64,000 nt of DNA from Thalassolituus hydrocarboniclasticus (GTDB lineage: Bacteria > Pseudomonadota > Gammaproteobacteria > Pseudomonadales > Oceanobacteraceae), in assembly GCF_025345565.1 (NCBI RefSeq), contig NZ_CP054475.1:307501-371500 (forward strand), written 5' to 3'. The notes under the pieces are model-generated. The model had not been told where the DNA came from, did no database searches, and saw only the letters and a program-made list of their open reading frames with translations. Made by a program: the position numbers and the translations under genes. Positions 11,497-19,788 of this stretch are shown here, piece by piece (positions within the stretch are counted from its first letter, which is position 1; each line of letters begins with the position of its first letter).

Positions 11497-12267
11497 TTGA
11501 TAAAACACTTTCCCGCAAGTAAATTACCTAACATCGCAGATACGCAAGGAAAACACGTGACCTTTAGAAAGTGGATGGAGTATCAAGGGTTATCTGCGGC
11601 ATCGGTTAATAACTACGATACTGCGATTAAAGGCGTTATTTCAGACTGGGCGCAAGCCGCTGACTTGTTGCAAGGACCACTCAATGCTGTTGAAAGCCAT
11701 CAGCGCTTTGCAGAGGTCTCCAAACAGATTCGAGAGCTAGAAGTCTTTAGACAGCGCAATTCTACTGGCAATGGAATGTACGCTGCTGCATTAAATAAGT
11801 TTGCAGCGTATTTGAAATCGAGTTGCAAAGAAGATGTAGAAGATGATCTTTCAGAAATTTTAAGTGAAAAAGATTGCACGGAAACTGACAAAATTACCTC
11901 AGTTAAAACCCGCTTGGGCCAAGGCATATTTCGCCAAAGGTTAATTGGTTATTGGCAGGGCTGTGCAGTGACTCAATATCCAGATACCACATTATTGGTG
12001 GCATCGCATATTAAGCCTTGGCGCGAAAGTTCAAATGAAGAGCGTCTAAACGTTTATAACGGTTTCTTGCTACTACCAACACTCGATAAAGCCTTCGATA
12101 AGGGACTTATTACATTTGAAGAAAGCGGGAAAATAAAAGTGTCGGAGCAACTAGAGATGCCGGAGTTATTCGGTATTTCTAGTAATATGAAAGTGAGGCT
12201 AGATAAACAGCATCAGGATTACTTAGCATTTCACCGCGACTGTGTTTTTCGCAAAGCACCGTATTAA
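11497..12267 (+). CDS. HNH endonuclease (HNH_2 type), probably horizontally acquired
   Basis: A 256-residue protein. The C-terminal half (about 147-215) fits the HNH_2 nuclease family: GQGIFRQRLIGYWQGCAVT, then ASHIKPW carrying the catalytic His, and NGFLLLPTLDKAFDKGLIT. The family usually cuts DNA and occurs in restriction or defence settings. The N-terminus (FRKWMEYQGLSAASVNNYDT) resembles the small helical domain often fused ahead of HNH nucleases. The start is uncertain: TTG at 11497 directly follows an in-frame TAA, no good ribosome site is seen, and the first ATG is at 11575. The gene is visibly AT-richer than its neighbours and has no methylase partner nearby, which suggests transfer or a solitary remnant. 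Confidence 0.8.
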   Translation: MIKHFPASKLPNIADTQGKHVTFRKWMEYQGLSAASVNNYDTAIKGVISDWAQAADLLQGPLNAVESHQRFAEVSKQIRELEVFRQRNSTGNGMYAAALNKFAAYLKSSCKEDVEDDLSEILSEKDCTETDKITSVKTRLGQGIFRQRLIGYWQGCAVTQYPDTTLLVASHIKPWRESSNEERLNVYNGFLLLPTLDKAFDKGLITFEESGKIKVSEQLEMPELFGISSNMKVRLDKQHQDYLAFHRDCVFRKAPY

Positions 12268-12289
12268 CGTCGTTTAAAGCTCAGGCTAA

Positions 12290-12616
12290 TTACCCCACCC
12301 CCATCTGCACCAGCAGCATATACATCGCCGTCCCTCCGACAATACTGATCAGCGCCTGGCGGAACGCCAGGTGCAGCGCCGTTACCAGCAGCAGGCAGCC
12401 CAGTTCGGGCAGAAAATCCACTGAGAATGCCACGTCGTTTTTAAACGAATAAATCACCAGCAGCACCATGACGATGGGCGGCAGAAAACGGCCGAGGTGC
12501 TCCAGCAGCGGGTGGTCGGCCACCCGGCCGAGCACCATAAAAGGCAGGGCACGGGTCAGGAAGGTAACGCCTGCCAGCAGCGCAATTACGCTGCTCAGAT
12601 ACCAGAATTCGTTCAT
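12290..12616 (-). CDS. azlD: AzlD family branched-chain amino acid export subunit
   Basis: A 108-residue membrane protein with four hydrophobic segments, typical of AzlD. The family signature FLTRALPFMVLGR is present near the N-terminus. It works with AzlC as a two-part exporter of branched-chain amino acids in the inner membrane. Its ATG overlaps the azlC stop by four bases (ATGA, 12613-12616), indicating translational coupling. With ilvD nearby on the same strand, the area has a branched-chain amino acid theme, although the HNH gene separates the two. Confidence 0.92.
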   Translation of the reverse strand: MNEFWYLSSVIALLAGVTFLTRALPFMVLGRVADHPLLEHLGRFLPPIVMVLLVIYSFKNDVAFSVDFLPELGCLLLVTALHLAFRQALISIVGGTAMYMLLVQMGVG

Positions 12617-13314
12617 GCTTCAGGCCCCTTATGTGTGCGGCGCGCGGCGTATTGCATCATCAGTACGCTGAGGCTGAGCAGGATGGCAATCAGCAGCATC
12701 TGTTCGCGGCTGATCAGCAGCAATGTGCCGAAGCCAATCAGCAGGGCGGCAACAAAAGGGCGCATATCGCGCAGGTGTTTGTATTGCTCGATGGTCAGCA
12801 CCATAAACAGCGCCGGTAATACAAAGGCGATGCCGGCGGTGTCGAATTCCAGTTGGCTGCCAAGCCAGGCGCCAAGGGTGCAGCCGATTATCCAATACAC
12901 CTGATTCACCGCAGTAATGCGCAGCTGGAACTGGCCGCGGTCGATATCCGCCGGAAGCGATGTGGCGGTAATCAGCGAGTAGGTTTCATCGGTGAGGCCA
13001 AAAATCTGATACAGACGGCGCCAGCCACGGTTGGGCATACGGCTGATTAATGACAGGCCGTAAAAAATATGGCGCGAGTTAATCAGCAGGGTGGCCACCG
13101 CCATTTCGGTCAGCGTTGCCTGATTAGCCAGTAATCCCACCGCCAGAAATTGTCCGGCACCGGCGTAAATAAACAGCCCCATCGCCGTGGCGTACAGCCA
13201 GTGGTAATCCAGCTCGCTGAACAGCACGCCGAAGGCCGCGCCTAAGGGCAAATAGCCAAACATCACCGGTAGCGAAGTACGCAGCACCAGCGTGTTAAGA
13301 GGGGAAAGTGTCAT
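12613..13314 (-). CDS. azlC: AzlC family branched-chain amino acid exporter, large subunit
   Basis: A 233-residue inner-membrane protein with about six to seven hydrophobic segments and the AzlC hallmark near the N-terminus (SLPVMFGYLPLGAAFGVLF), followed by YAGAGQFLAVGLL and LLINSRHIFYGLSL. Normal length for the family. It forms the main channel of the AzlCD exporter, also studied as YgaZH for valine export. It is first in the two-gene unit azlCD. The gene is divergent from the RNase J-like gene across a 243-bp spacer that holds both promoters; no regulator site could be named. Confidence 0.93.
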   Translation of the reverse strand: MTLSPLNTLVLRTSLPVMFGYLPLGAAFGVLFSELDYHWLYATAMGLFIYAGAGQFLAVGLLANQATLTEMAVATLLINSRHIFYGLSLISRMPNRGWRRLYQIFGLTDETYSLITATSLPADIDRGQFQLRITAVNQVYWIIGCTLGAWLGSQLEFDTAGIAFVLPALFMVLTIEQYKHLRDMRPFVAALLIGFGTLLLISREQMLLIAILLSLSVLMMQYAARRTHKGPEA

Positions 13315-13557
13315 AGCAGAATCTGCGGGTCGTGAATCTGTGGATGAATCCGTAAACAGCGAGTCGCGGCGAGAGCCTGTCGAGCGATCAATCAGTAGCG
13401 CGGAGTCTAAGGCCGGGCTTAAGCGTGGACAAGTGGACTTTAGTAACCGGCTGAGGGTTTTACGGGCTGAATAAAGTCTGGCAGTCGGTATACTCGTTAT
13501 TAAATATATTAATGCCGCGCATTGTGCGCCTTGTCAGGAAGCCAGTCAGGAATAACC

Positions 13558-14940
13558 ATGAGCCCCAGCGAACACGATCTCTTCTTCCTGCCCCTTGGCG
13601 GCACCGGTGAGATCGGCATGAACATGAACCTCTATGGCCACGACGATCAGTGGCTGATGGTCGATTGCGGCGTAACCTTTCCCAAACCGGGGCGGGTCAG
13701 CGCCGATGGCACCCGCCACCATTCGGGCGAGCCGGATACGCAAATGCCCGATCCGGAATTTATTGCCGCGCGTAAAGATCAGCTGGCCGGTTTAATTATT
13801 ACCCACGCCCACGAAGACCATATCGGCGCGGTGCCTTATCTGTGGCACAAACTGCGCTGCCCGGTGTACTGCACGCGCTTTACCGCCGAAGTGCTGAAAA
13901 AGAAACTCGCCGAACATGGCTTGCTGCATCAGGTAAAAATCATCGTGCCGGAAACCGGCGAGCGTGTGGCCATCGGCCCGTTTGAGGTGGAATTTTTAGC
14001 CTTAACGCATTCGGTACCCGACCCTAATGCGCTGATGATCCGCACCGCCGCCGGCAATGTGTTTCATACCGGCGACTGGAAGCTCGACCCCGAGCCGGTG
14101 GTGGGCCACGGCTATAAACAGGAAACCTTTACCCGTCTTGCGCAGGAAGGTGTGCTGGCGATGGTGTGCGATTCCACCAATGCCACCGTGGCCGGGCATT
14201 CCGCCTCGGAAGGCGATCTGTACGATGGCCTGCGCCATTACATCGAAAGCGCCAAAGGGCGGGTTATCGTTACCTGTTTCGGCAGCAATATTGCGCGCCT
14301 GTTAACCCTTTCCCATGTGGCGGACGACACCGGTCGTTATATGGGCCTTTATGGCCGCTCGATGATCAATATGCATCAGTGCGCCAAGCGGGCGGGTGTT
14401 TGGCCGTTCAGTGCCGGCTCGGTCGATACCGGGCATCTGGGCTATTTACCGCGCCACGAAGTGCTGGCGGTGGCGACCGGCAGTCAGGGCGAACCACATA
14501 CCGCGCTGCGCCGTCTGGCTGCTGGCACCCATCCGGATTTTGAACTGGAGCCCGGCGACCGGGTGATCTTCAGCGCCCGCGCCATTCCCGGTAACGAAGA
14601 GGCTATTCAGGGCATTATCGACCAGCTGCACAGCATCGGTGTGGAAGTGATTACCGCCGACGATGCCGAACTGCCGATTCATGCCTCCGGCCATCCGGCG
14701 CAGGAAGAGCTGGAAACACTGTACCGCTGGGTGCAGCCGGAAATCGCCATCCCGGTGCATGGCGAAGAAGTGCATATGAAAGCCCACGCTGCACTGGCCA
14801 AAGGCTGCGGCGTGCCACGTACTCTTACCGGGCGCAATGGCGACCTGTTTATGCTGGCGCCAGTGCCCGGAATACAGCGCCAAAAGGTGCGTACCGGACG
14901 GCTGGGCTGGGAAAAAGGCGCGCTGGTGCGGGTGGTCTGA
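13558..14940 (+). CDS. RNase J-like metallo-beta-lactamase nuclease
   Basis: A 460-residue protein of the metallo-beta-lactamase/beta-CASP family (RNase J group). Metal ligands are visible as HAHEDHIGAVPYL, HSVPDPNALM and HTGDWKLD. The beta-CASP features are CDSTNATVAGHSASEGD, ATGSQGEPHTALRRLA, IHASGHPAQEEL and IPVHGEEVHMKAHAALA. The family has 5'-3' exo- and endoribonuclease activity on mRNA and rRNA precursors. At about 460 residues it lacks the C-terminal domain of the roughly 555-residue Bacillus enzymes, as is common for proteobacterial members. The ATG at 13558 has AGGAA upstream; an in-frame GTG/TTG-type extension to 13522 has no such support. A YgjA/YtnP-like hydrolase is a less likely alternative. 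Confidence 0.88.
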   Translation: MSPSEHDLFFLPLGGTGEIGMNMNLYGHDDQWLMVDCGVTFPKPGRVSADGTRHHSGEPDTQMPDPEFIAARKDQLAGLIITHAHEDHIGAVPYLWHKLRCPVYCTRFTAEVLKKKLAEHGLLHQVKIIVPETGERVAIGPFEVEFLALTHSVPDPNALMIRTAAGNVFHTGDWKLDPEPVVGHGYKQETFTRLAQEGVLAMVCDSTNATVAGHSASEGDLYDGLRHYIESAKGRVIVTCFGSNIARLLTLSHVADDTGRYMGLYGRSMINMHQCAKRAGVWPFSAGSVDTGHLGYLPRHEVLAVATGSQGEPHTALRRLAAGTHPDFELEPGDRVIFSARAIPGNEEAIQGIIDQLHSIGVEVITADDAELPIHASGHPAQEELETLYRWVQPEIAIPVHGEEVHMKAHAALAKGCGVPRTLTGRNGDLFMLAPVPGIQRQKVRTGRLGWEKGALVRVV

Positions 14941-14943
14941 GTG

Positions 14944-15199
14944 CAAAAATCGGCCGATGGGCCTGCTGCATTATTAACCCTCTCCTGGCTCCCACGCTCT
15001 GCGTGGTAGCCCTTGCTGGCACCGTTGCATTCCCACGCAGAGCGTAGGAACGAGGAAACTCCTCACTTGGCTCCCACGCTTTTCACCTGGCTCCCACGCT
15101 CTGCGTGGTAGCCCTTGCTGGTACAGTTGCATTCCCACGCAGAGCGTAGGAACGAGAAATCGTGTGGCGCCAGACAAAATCAGCCGATGTGCCTGCTGC
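14944..15199. repeat. Palindromic (REP-like) repeat pair bracketed by direct repeats
   Basis: Two near-identical copies, about 14982-15054 and 15085-15156. Each contains CCCACGCTCTGCGTGG, then TAGCCCTTGCTGG, then CCCACGCAGAGCGTAGGAACGA, so each can fold into a long hairpin. A truncated third piece (TTGGCTCCCACGCTTTT) lies between them at about 15067-15083. The whole block is flanked by a 25-bp direct repeat differing at about two positions (AAAATCgGCCGATGgGCC... at 14944-14969 and AAAATCaGCCGATGtGCC... at 15175-15199). The core resembles a palindromic element widespread in proteobacterial spacers. Small reading frames through it are artefacts. Confidence 0.88.
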
Positions 15200-15318
15200 T
15201 CTCTGCAAAGGAACAACTTTTTAGAAAGATATATGCGGATTTTTGCGATTTTTAATCGAATCCGTCTGAATCACAATGCCCTCAATTCCTGCGATCACTC
15301 ATATTGAGGAGCACAAAC

Positions 15319-15918
15319 ATGGCAACACTTCTGTATATCAAAGGCAGCATCTTCGGCGACCACGGTCAGTCCAGCCAGCTGGCCGAAAAATTCATCGCCG
15401 GCTGGAAAGCCGCTAACCAGAACGGCGAGGTTGTGATTCGCGACCTCGCCACAGACGTTCCGCCTTATCTGGATGCCAACAGCGTTGGTGCCTTTATGAC
15501 CCCGGCTGAACAGCGTACAACCGAGCAGCAAAGCATTGTGGCGTACTCCGATGCCCTGATCGCCGAAATCAAAGCAGCCGACGAAGTGGTGGTGGGCGTG
15601 CCTATGTACAACTTCACCATTCCGGCGCAGATGAAGTCTTACCTCGACTTCTTATGCCGTGCCGGTATCACCTTCAAGTACACCGAGACCGGCCCGGTGG
15701 GTCTGCTCGATAACAAACCGGTGCATATTCTGGCGACCCGCGGCGGCCTGTACAAAGGCACTCCGGCCGATACCCAGACGCCGTTCCTGACCACCATCTT
15801 CTCCTTTATCGGTCTGAGCGATGTGCGCTTTGTCTATGCCGAAGGTCTGAACCTGGGTGATGACAGCAAGAATGCCGCTCTGGCAGCTGCCGGTCAGGAA
15901 ATCGCCGCACTGGCGTAA
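15319..15918 (+). CDS. azoR: FMN-dependent NADH-azoreductase
   Basis: A 199-residue flavodoxin-fold enzyme of normal AzoR length. The N-terminus MATLLYIKGSIFGDHGQSSQ is the phosphate-binding loop region for FMN. The middle motif VPMYNFTIPAQMKSYLDFLC and the downstream ATRGGLYKG are family signatures. It reduces azo and quinone compounds by two-electron transfer from NADH in the cytoplasm. The ATG at 15319 has GAGGAG about 8 nt upstream; a longer in-frame start at 15304 would swallow that site. It is a single-gene unit with a terminator 28 nt beyond its stop. Confidence 0.94.
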   Translation: MATLLYIKGSIFGDHGQSSQLAEKFIAGWKAANQNGEVVIRDLATDVPPYLDANSVGAFMTPAEQRTTEQQSIVAYSDALIAEIKAADEVVVGVPMYNFTIPAQMKSYLDFLCRAGITFKYTETGPVGLLDNKPVHILATRGGLYKGTPADTQTPFLTTIFSFIGLSDVRFVYAEGLNLGDDSKNAALAAAGQEIAALA

Positions 15919-15945
15919 TTCCCGGCTTTGCTGGTGCGACAGCGA

Positions 15946-15980
15946 AAGCGGAAGGTGCGAAAGCAGCTTCCGCTTTTTTA
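15946..15980 (+). terminator. Rho-independent terminator of azoR
   Basis: Arms AAGCGGAAG and CTTCCGCTT with a 12-nt loop, followed by TTTTTAT. It lies 28 nt past the azoR stop codon. Confidence 0.88.
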
Positions 15981-16385
15981 TGCCTGCGATTCCAGCCCTG
16001 TATCCACAACGATCAGCCTGCTGCGCCTGATGTGAATGTTATCCAGAGATTCTGTGGATAAAAACGTGGACAAGTTTGGGGTAAGGGGCTGCAGGGCACT
16101 TTCTGTGGGCGTTGTTGTCAGATCGTGCGAATTTTAAACGCCTGTACGAATTCGGCCGCAGGCCACGGATAGCAAGCGCTGGCAAGAAATTTTTGTAAGA
16201 AAAATCAGTAGGATGAGCGCAGCGGCTGTGTTATGGCGCGTGGTTTGCGCCGGTGTTTACAAAAAATAAAATGTGGATAACTTTGTGAGTTAACTGCGGG
16301 CAAGTTGCGTATAAGCTGGGGCCAAGCCGCATTTTTGCTGTAAAAACAAACATTTAAGATCACCTCTTAAATCTCCCCGGCGCCC
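15981..16385. other. Gene-free spacer with DnaA-box-like elements upstream of argS
   Basis: About 400 bp without a gene. Two exact TGTGGATAA sequences (matching the DnaA-box consensus complement) occur at 16053-16061 and 16272-16280. Both are followed by similar tails (GTGGACAAGTTTGGGG and CTTTGTGAGTTAACT). The second tail is nearly the same as in the spacer at 11191-11206. No dnaA, dnaN or origin-type gene order is present, so an origin is unlikely. Confidence 0.6.
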
Positions 16386-16414
16386 TTCACCCAAACCGGC
16401 ATTTTTGCGATAAT
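16386..16414 (+). promoter_or_regulatory. Predicted sigma-70 promoter of argS
   Basis: TTCACC at 16386-16391 (4 of 6 matches to TTGACA), a 17-bp spacer, and GATAAT at 16409-16414 (5 of 6 matches to TATAAT). It lies 57 nt before the argS start codon. Prediction by eye only. Confidence 0.55.
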
Positions 16415-16471
16415 CGCGCCCTTTTCTGAAAACATCTTCTGAACACAAATTAATCAGGCCAGATTTCCTCT

Positions 16472-18157
16472 ATGAAACCGCAAATTGCTGAGCTTTTGTC
16501 CGCTGCCGTCGCCTCTCTTAAGGCCCAGGGAACCCTTCCCGCTGATCTCGAACCGCGCATCCAGATCGACAACACCCGCGACAAAGCCCACGGCGATCTG
16601 GCCACTAACCTGGCGATGATGCTGGCCAAGCCTGCCGGTAAAAATCCACGCGAACTGGCGCAGCTGCTGGTGGACGCCCTGCCGGCCAACACGCTGGTGG
16701 AAAAAGTCGAAATTGCGGGCCCCGGTTTTATTAACTTCTATCTGAGCGATGCCTCGACCGCCAGTCTGGTAAAAGCCGTGCTGGAACAGAAAGAAGCTTA
16801 CGGCCGTAACAGCGATGGCGCCGGGCGCAAAGTGCAGGTGGAATTTGTGTCGGCCAACCCGACCGGACCGCTGCATATCGGCCACGGCCGTGGGGCTGCC
16901 GTTGGTGACTGTATCTGCCGTCTGCTCGATGCCTCCGGCTGGGATGTAACCCGCGAATTTTATTACAACGATGCCGGTGCGCAGATTAACAATCTGGCGC
17001 TGTCGGTACAGGCACGCTGCAAAGGCCTGACCCCGGACGATGCCAGCTGGCCGGAAGACGGTTACCGTGGCGATTACATCGTCGAGCTCGCCAACAGCTA
17101 TATGAACGGCGATACCGTTGAATCTGCCGACCAGAGCTTTACCGGAGCCAAAGACGCCGATGACCTCGAAGCCATCCGTCACTTCGCCGTGGCTTATCTG
17201 CGTCGCGAACAGGATCTGGATTTAAAAGCCTTTGCTGTCGATTTCGATGTGTATTTCCTCGAGTCTTCCCTGTACAGCGAAGGCAAAGTCGAAGCCGCCG
17301 TAAAAACCCTGATCGATAACGGCTACACCTACGAAGATGACGGCGCACTGTGGCTGCGCACCACCGATTTCGGTGACGACAAAGACCGTGTAATGCGCAA
17401 AAAAGACGGCGGTTACACCTACTTTGTTCCGGACGTAGCCTACCACCTCGACAAATGGCAGCGTGGTTTTGAGCGTGTGGTGAACGAGCAGGGCGCCGAC
17501 CACCACAGCACCATTACCCGTGTGCGTGCCGGTCTGCAGGCGCTGAATGCCGGCATTCCAAAAGGCTGGCCAGACTACGTGCTGCACCAGATGGTGACGG
17601 TAATGCGTGGCGGCGAAGAAGTAAAAATCTCCAAGCGTGCCGGCAGTTATGTGACCCTGCGCGATCTGATCGACGAAGTGGGCCGCGATGCGACCCGTTA
17701 CTTCCTGGCCGCGCGTAAAGCCGACAGCCAGTTAACCTTCGATATCGACCTGGCGCGTTCACAGTCGTCCGATAACCCGGTTTACTACATCCAGTACGCC
17801 CATGCCCGTGTATGCTCTATTTTCCGCAAACTGGCCGAAGCCGGTCAGAGCTGGACGCTGGCCGAAGGTTTGGCGGCACTGCCAAAACTGGAACTGGAAA
17901 GCGAAAAAGACCTGATTGTAAAACTGGGCCGTTTCCCGGAAATCGTTAAAGTGGCTGCCAATAATCACGAGCCGCACAGCGTGGCGAATTACCTGCGCGA
18001 TCTGGCCGGTGATTTCCACACCTACTACAACTCAGAAAAAACCCTGGTGGACGATGCCGATGTGCGTAACGCCCGTCTGGCACTGGCGGAAGCCGTGCGT
18101 CAGGTGATCAGCAATGGTTTGGGGTTATTAGGTGTTTCTGCGCCGCAGGAAATGTAA
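16472..18157 (+). CDS. argS: Arginyl-tRNA synthetase
   Basis: A 561-residue class I aminoacyl-tRNA synthetase that charges tRNA-Arg in the cytoplasm. The N-terminal Arg-tRNA synthetase domain occupies about residues 1-90. The HIGH motif is in [20 protein letters not shown] (about residues 127-146), and the KMSKS equivalent is KISKRAG around 380, the variant form usual in ArgS. The C-terminal DALR anticodon-binding domain includes [16 protein letters not shown] and ends near [13 protein letters not shown]. Length and motifs are normal. A predicted promoter lies at 16386-16414. The next gene encodes a SPOR-domain protein, the same order as in Pseudomonas. Confidence 0.98.
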   Translation: MKPQIAELLSAAVASLKAQGTLPADLEPRIQIDNTRDKAHGDLATNLAMMLAKPAGKNPRELAQLLVDALPANTLVEKVEIAGPGFINFYLSDASTASLVKAVLEQKEAYGRNSDGAGRKVQVEFVSANPTGPLHIGHGRGAAVGDCICRLLDASGWDVTREFYYNDAGAQINNLALSVQARCKGLTPDDASWPEDGYRGDYIVELANSYMNGDTVESADQSFTGAKDADDLEAIRHFAVAYLRREQDLDLKAFAVDFDVYFLESSLYSEGKVEAAVKTLIDNGYTYEDDGALWLRTTDFGDDKDRVMRKKDGGYTYFVPDVAYHLDKWQRGFERVVNEQGADHHSTITRVRAGLQALNAGIPKGWPDYVLHQMVTVMRGGEEVKISKRAGSYVTLRDLIDEVGRDATRYFLAARKADSQLTFDIDLARSQSSDNPVYYIQYAHARVCSIFRKLAEAGQSWTLAEGLAALPKLELESEKDLIVKLGRFPEIVKVAANNHEPHSVANYLRDLAGDFHTYYNSEKTLVDDADVRNARLALAEAVRQVISNGLGLLGVSAPQEM

Positions 18158-18177
18158 CCTTTTATTTGCATGATTGG

Positions 18178-18207
18178 GCCGCAGCGGAGTCTGCGGCTTT
18201 ATTCTTT
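18178..18207 (+). terminator. Hairpin with T-rich tail after argS
   Basis: GCCGCAG / CTGCGGC with a 6-nt loop, followed by TTTATTCTTTTT. It lies 20 nt past argS and just ahead of the SPOR gene's ribosome site, so it may partly terminate argS transcription or attenuate read-through into the next gene. Confidence 0.65.
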
Positions 18208-18234
18208 TTAACGAACACGGAAAAAGGCAACGAA

Positions 18235-18771
18235 ATGTCGGACAGCGCAAGTCGTATTCCCAAGTGGGTGTGGGTAACCACGCCAACACTGGCAGTCGCC
18301 TTTATCGGATTTATTCTGTATCTGGCGACCATTCCCGCCGGCGATGAACTGGAAGCCGTAAAAGGCGATGCCAAAAAAGCGCTGAAACTGGGTGTGGAAA
18401 AAGCCAAAGAAGAAGCGGCAAAAGAAGTCGCCAAGCCCAGCTATGAATTTTACCAGCTGCTGGAAAATCAGACCGTCGAGGTACCTAAAGTCGATGTGTA
18501 TAAATCGACACCCAAAGACGCCGAAGTCAGCTACACCTATCGTTTACAGGCCGGTTCTTTCCGCTCCGCTGACGATGCTGAGCGCCTGCGTGCCAGCCTG
18601 CTGCTCGAAGGCCTGAATGCCTACCGTCAGGAATCGACCGTTAATGGCAGCACCTGGCACCGTGTATTTGTCGGCCCCTTTACTGACCGCTCAAAGATGA
18701 ACAAAGCACAGGACTTGCTGGTCAGCCGTAATATCAGTCCGTTAGCGCTGAAAGAACCGGTTAAGAAATAA
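18235..18771 (+). CDS. SPOR-domain inner-membrane protein, FtsN-like
   Basis: A 178-residue bitopic protein. A short cytoplasmic N-terminus is followed by one membrane segment (VWVTTPTLAVAFIGFILYLA, about 12-31). Next come a Lys/Glu/Ala-rich helical linker and a C-terminal SPOR domain (about 98-172: YRLQAGSFRSADDAERLRA, then WHRVFVGPFTDRSKMNKAQ). SPOR domains bind denuded septal peptidoglycan, so a role in division or cell-wall remodelling is likely. The ATG at 18235 follows an AAAGGC ribosome site; an in-frame TTG at 18166 would run through the terminator hairpin and is rejected. The order argS-SPOR gene is conserved in Pseudomonas. Confidence 0.9.
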   Translation: MSDSASRIPKWVWVTTPTLAVAFIGFILYLATIPAGDELEAVKGDAKKALKLGVEKAKEEAAKEVAKPSYEFYQLLENQTVEVPKVDVYKSTPKDAEVSYTYRLQAGSFRSADDAERLRASLLLEGLNAYRQESTVNGSTWHRVFVGPFTDRSKMNKAQDLLVSRNISPLALKEPVKK

Positions 18772-18774
18772 ACC

Positions 18775-19569
18775 GTGCAACATCATCGTGCCATGGACTG
18801 GCTGCACGAATTCTGGTTATTTGGTCTGAAGCAGGCCTATGCCTGCCTGTTCGGCGGATTCCTTTTATTGGTAATGATTGTTACCCGTTACTGGTATCCG
18901 CTTGAATCTCTGCACCGTTACGATTTTATTTTTCTTGCCGCTATCGCTTTTCAGCTGCTGTTACTGGCCTTTAAGCTGGAAACCCTGCGCGAAGCCTGGG
19001 TGATCATCGTATTCCATCTGGTGGCCACCGTGATGGAATTATTCAAAACCTCAGACGCCATCGGCTCCTGGGTTTACCCCGAAGATTATGTATTTGGTAT
19101 AGGCAACGTACCGCTGTTTACCGGCTTTATGTACAGTGCCGTGGGCAGCTATATTGCCCGCGTATGGCGGATATTCGACTTCCGCTATTCGTATTACCCG
19201 CGCCGCCGCTGGACCATTATTCTGGTGGTTCTGATTTACCTGAATTTCTTCAGCCATCATTTTATCTGGGATCTGCGCTGGCTGCTGCTGGGGGCAACCA
19301 TCGTTTTATTTGCCCGCACCCATATTTATTTCCGTATGCACCGCGAGCACCGCCATATGCCGCTACTGGTTGGCTGGCTGCTGGTGGCCCTGTTTATCTG
19401 GCTGGCAGAAAATATCGCCACCTACACCAATATATGGATTTACCCCAATCAGCAGAATGGCTGGCAAATGGTGCCGCTGGCCAAACTGTCCTCCTGGTAT
19501 TTACTGATGCTGCTGAGCTTTGTGCTGGTGTCGTTAATTAACAGGATTGAGATACAGGTGCGGAAATAG
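18775..19569 (+). CDS. DUF817 family integral membrane protein
   Basis: A 264-residue protein with about eight hydrophobic segments filling most of its length. The start of the conserved region, [20 protein letters not shown], and the internal [14 protein letters not shown] plus [19 protein letters not shown] match the DUF817 family as I know it. The function of the family is unknown. The GTG at 18775 lies 3 nt after the SPOR stop; an ATG at 18793 is the alternative. Neither has a good ribosome site, so translation may depend on coupling to the SPOR gene. Confidence 0.85.
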   Translation: MQHHRAMDWLHEFWLFGLKQAYACLFGGFLLLVMIVTRYWYPLESLHRYDFIFLAAIAFQLLLLAFKLETLREAWVIIVFHLVATVMELFKTSDAIGSWVYPEDYVFGIGNVPLFTGFMYSAVGSYIARVWRIFDFRYSYYPRRRWTIILVVLIYLNFFSHHFIWDLRWLLLGATIVLFARTHIYFRMHREHRHMPLLVGWLLVALFIWLAENIATYTNIWIYPNQQNGWQMVPLAKLSSWYLLMLLSFVLVSLINRIEIQVRK

Positions 19570-19722
19570 TCTGGACATGGATTGGCCGACTTAGAAATCA
19601 GCGCAGTATAGAGCTTTTTACTTTTTGTAAAGCAATCAGGGGGAAAATACTGCTGAGCTATGGCAAGAAGAGCGGTCAGTCTTGCTTTATATCAATAACT
19701 TCCCGGGGTGTTGATAAGTCTG

Positions 19723-19751
19723 TTGAAAGCCTCTGGGTAGGCTGTTAGTAT
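19723..19751 (+). promoter_or_regulatory. Predicted sigma-70 promoter of the giant-protein operon
   Basis: TTGAAA at 19723-19728 (5 of 6 to consensus), a 17-bp spacer, and TAGTAT at 19746-19751 (4 of 6). Transcription would begin near 19758, about 30 nt before the ATG at 19789 and too close to serve an ATG at 19762. Prediction by eye. Confidence 0.5.
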
Positions 19752-19788
19752 CCGCGCATCTATGGACGGATACAATCAAAGGACTGGT

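Noticed and set aside
11497-11700. Tyrosine recombinase core-binding domain at the N-terminus of the HNH protein
   Set aside because: The short helical stretch resembles such domains, but no recombinase catalytic residues (R..HxxR..Y) follow; the HNH motif does.
13292-13474. Small frame in the azlC/RNase J spacer
   Set aside because: It overlaps the azlC start, has a low-complexity Glu/Ser/Arg composition and no ribosome site.
14974-15216. Minus-strand frame with two copies of an LVPTLCVGM-like peptide
   Set aside because: It is a translation of the palindromic DNA repeats, not a protein gene.
15981-16385. Replication origin, because of TGTGGATAA boxes
   Set aside because: Only two exact boxes, no AT-rich unwinding region and no dnaA/dnaN/gyrB/parAB neighbours.
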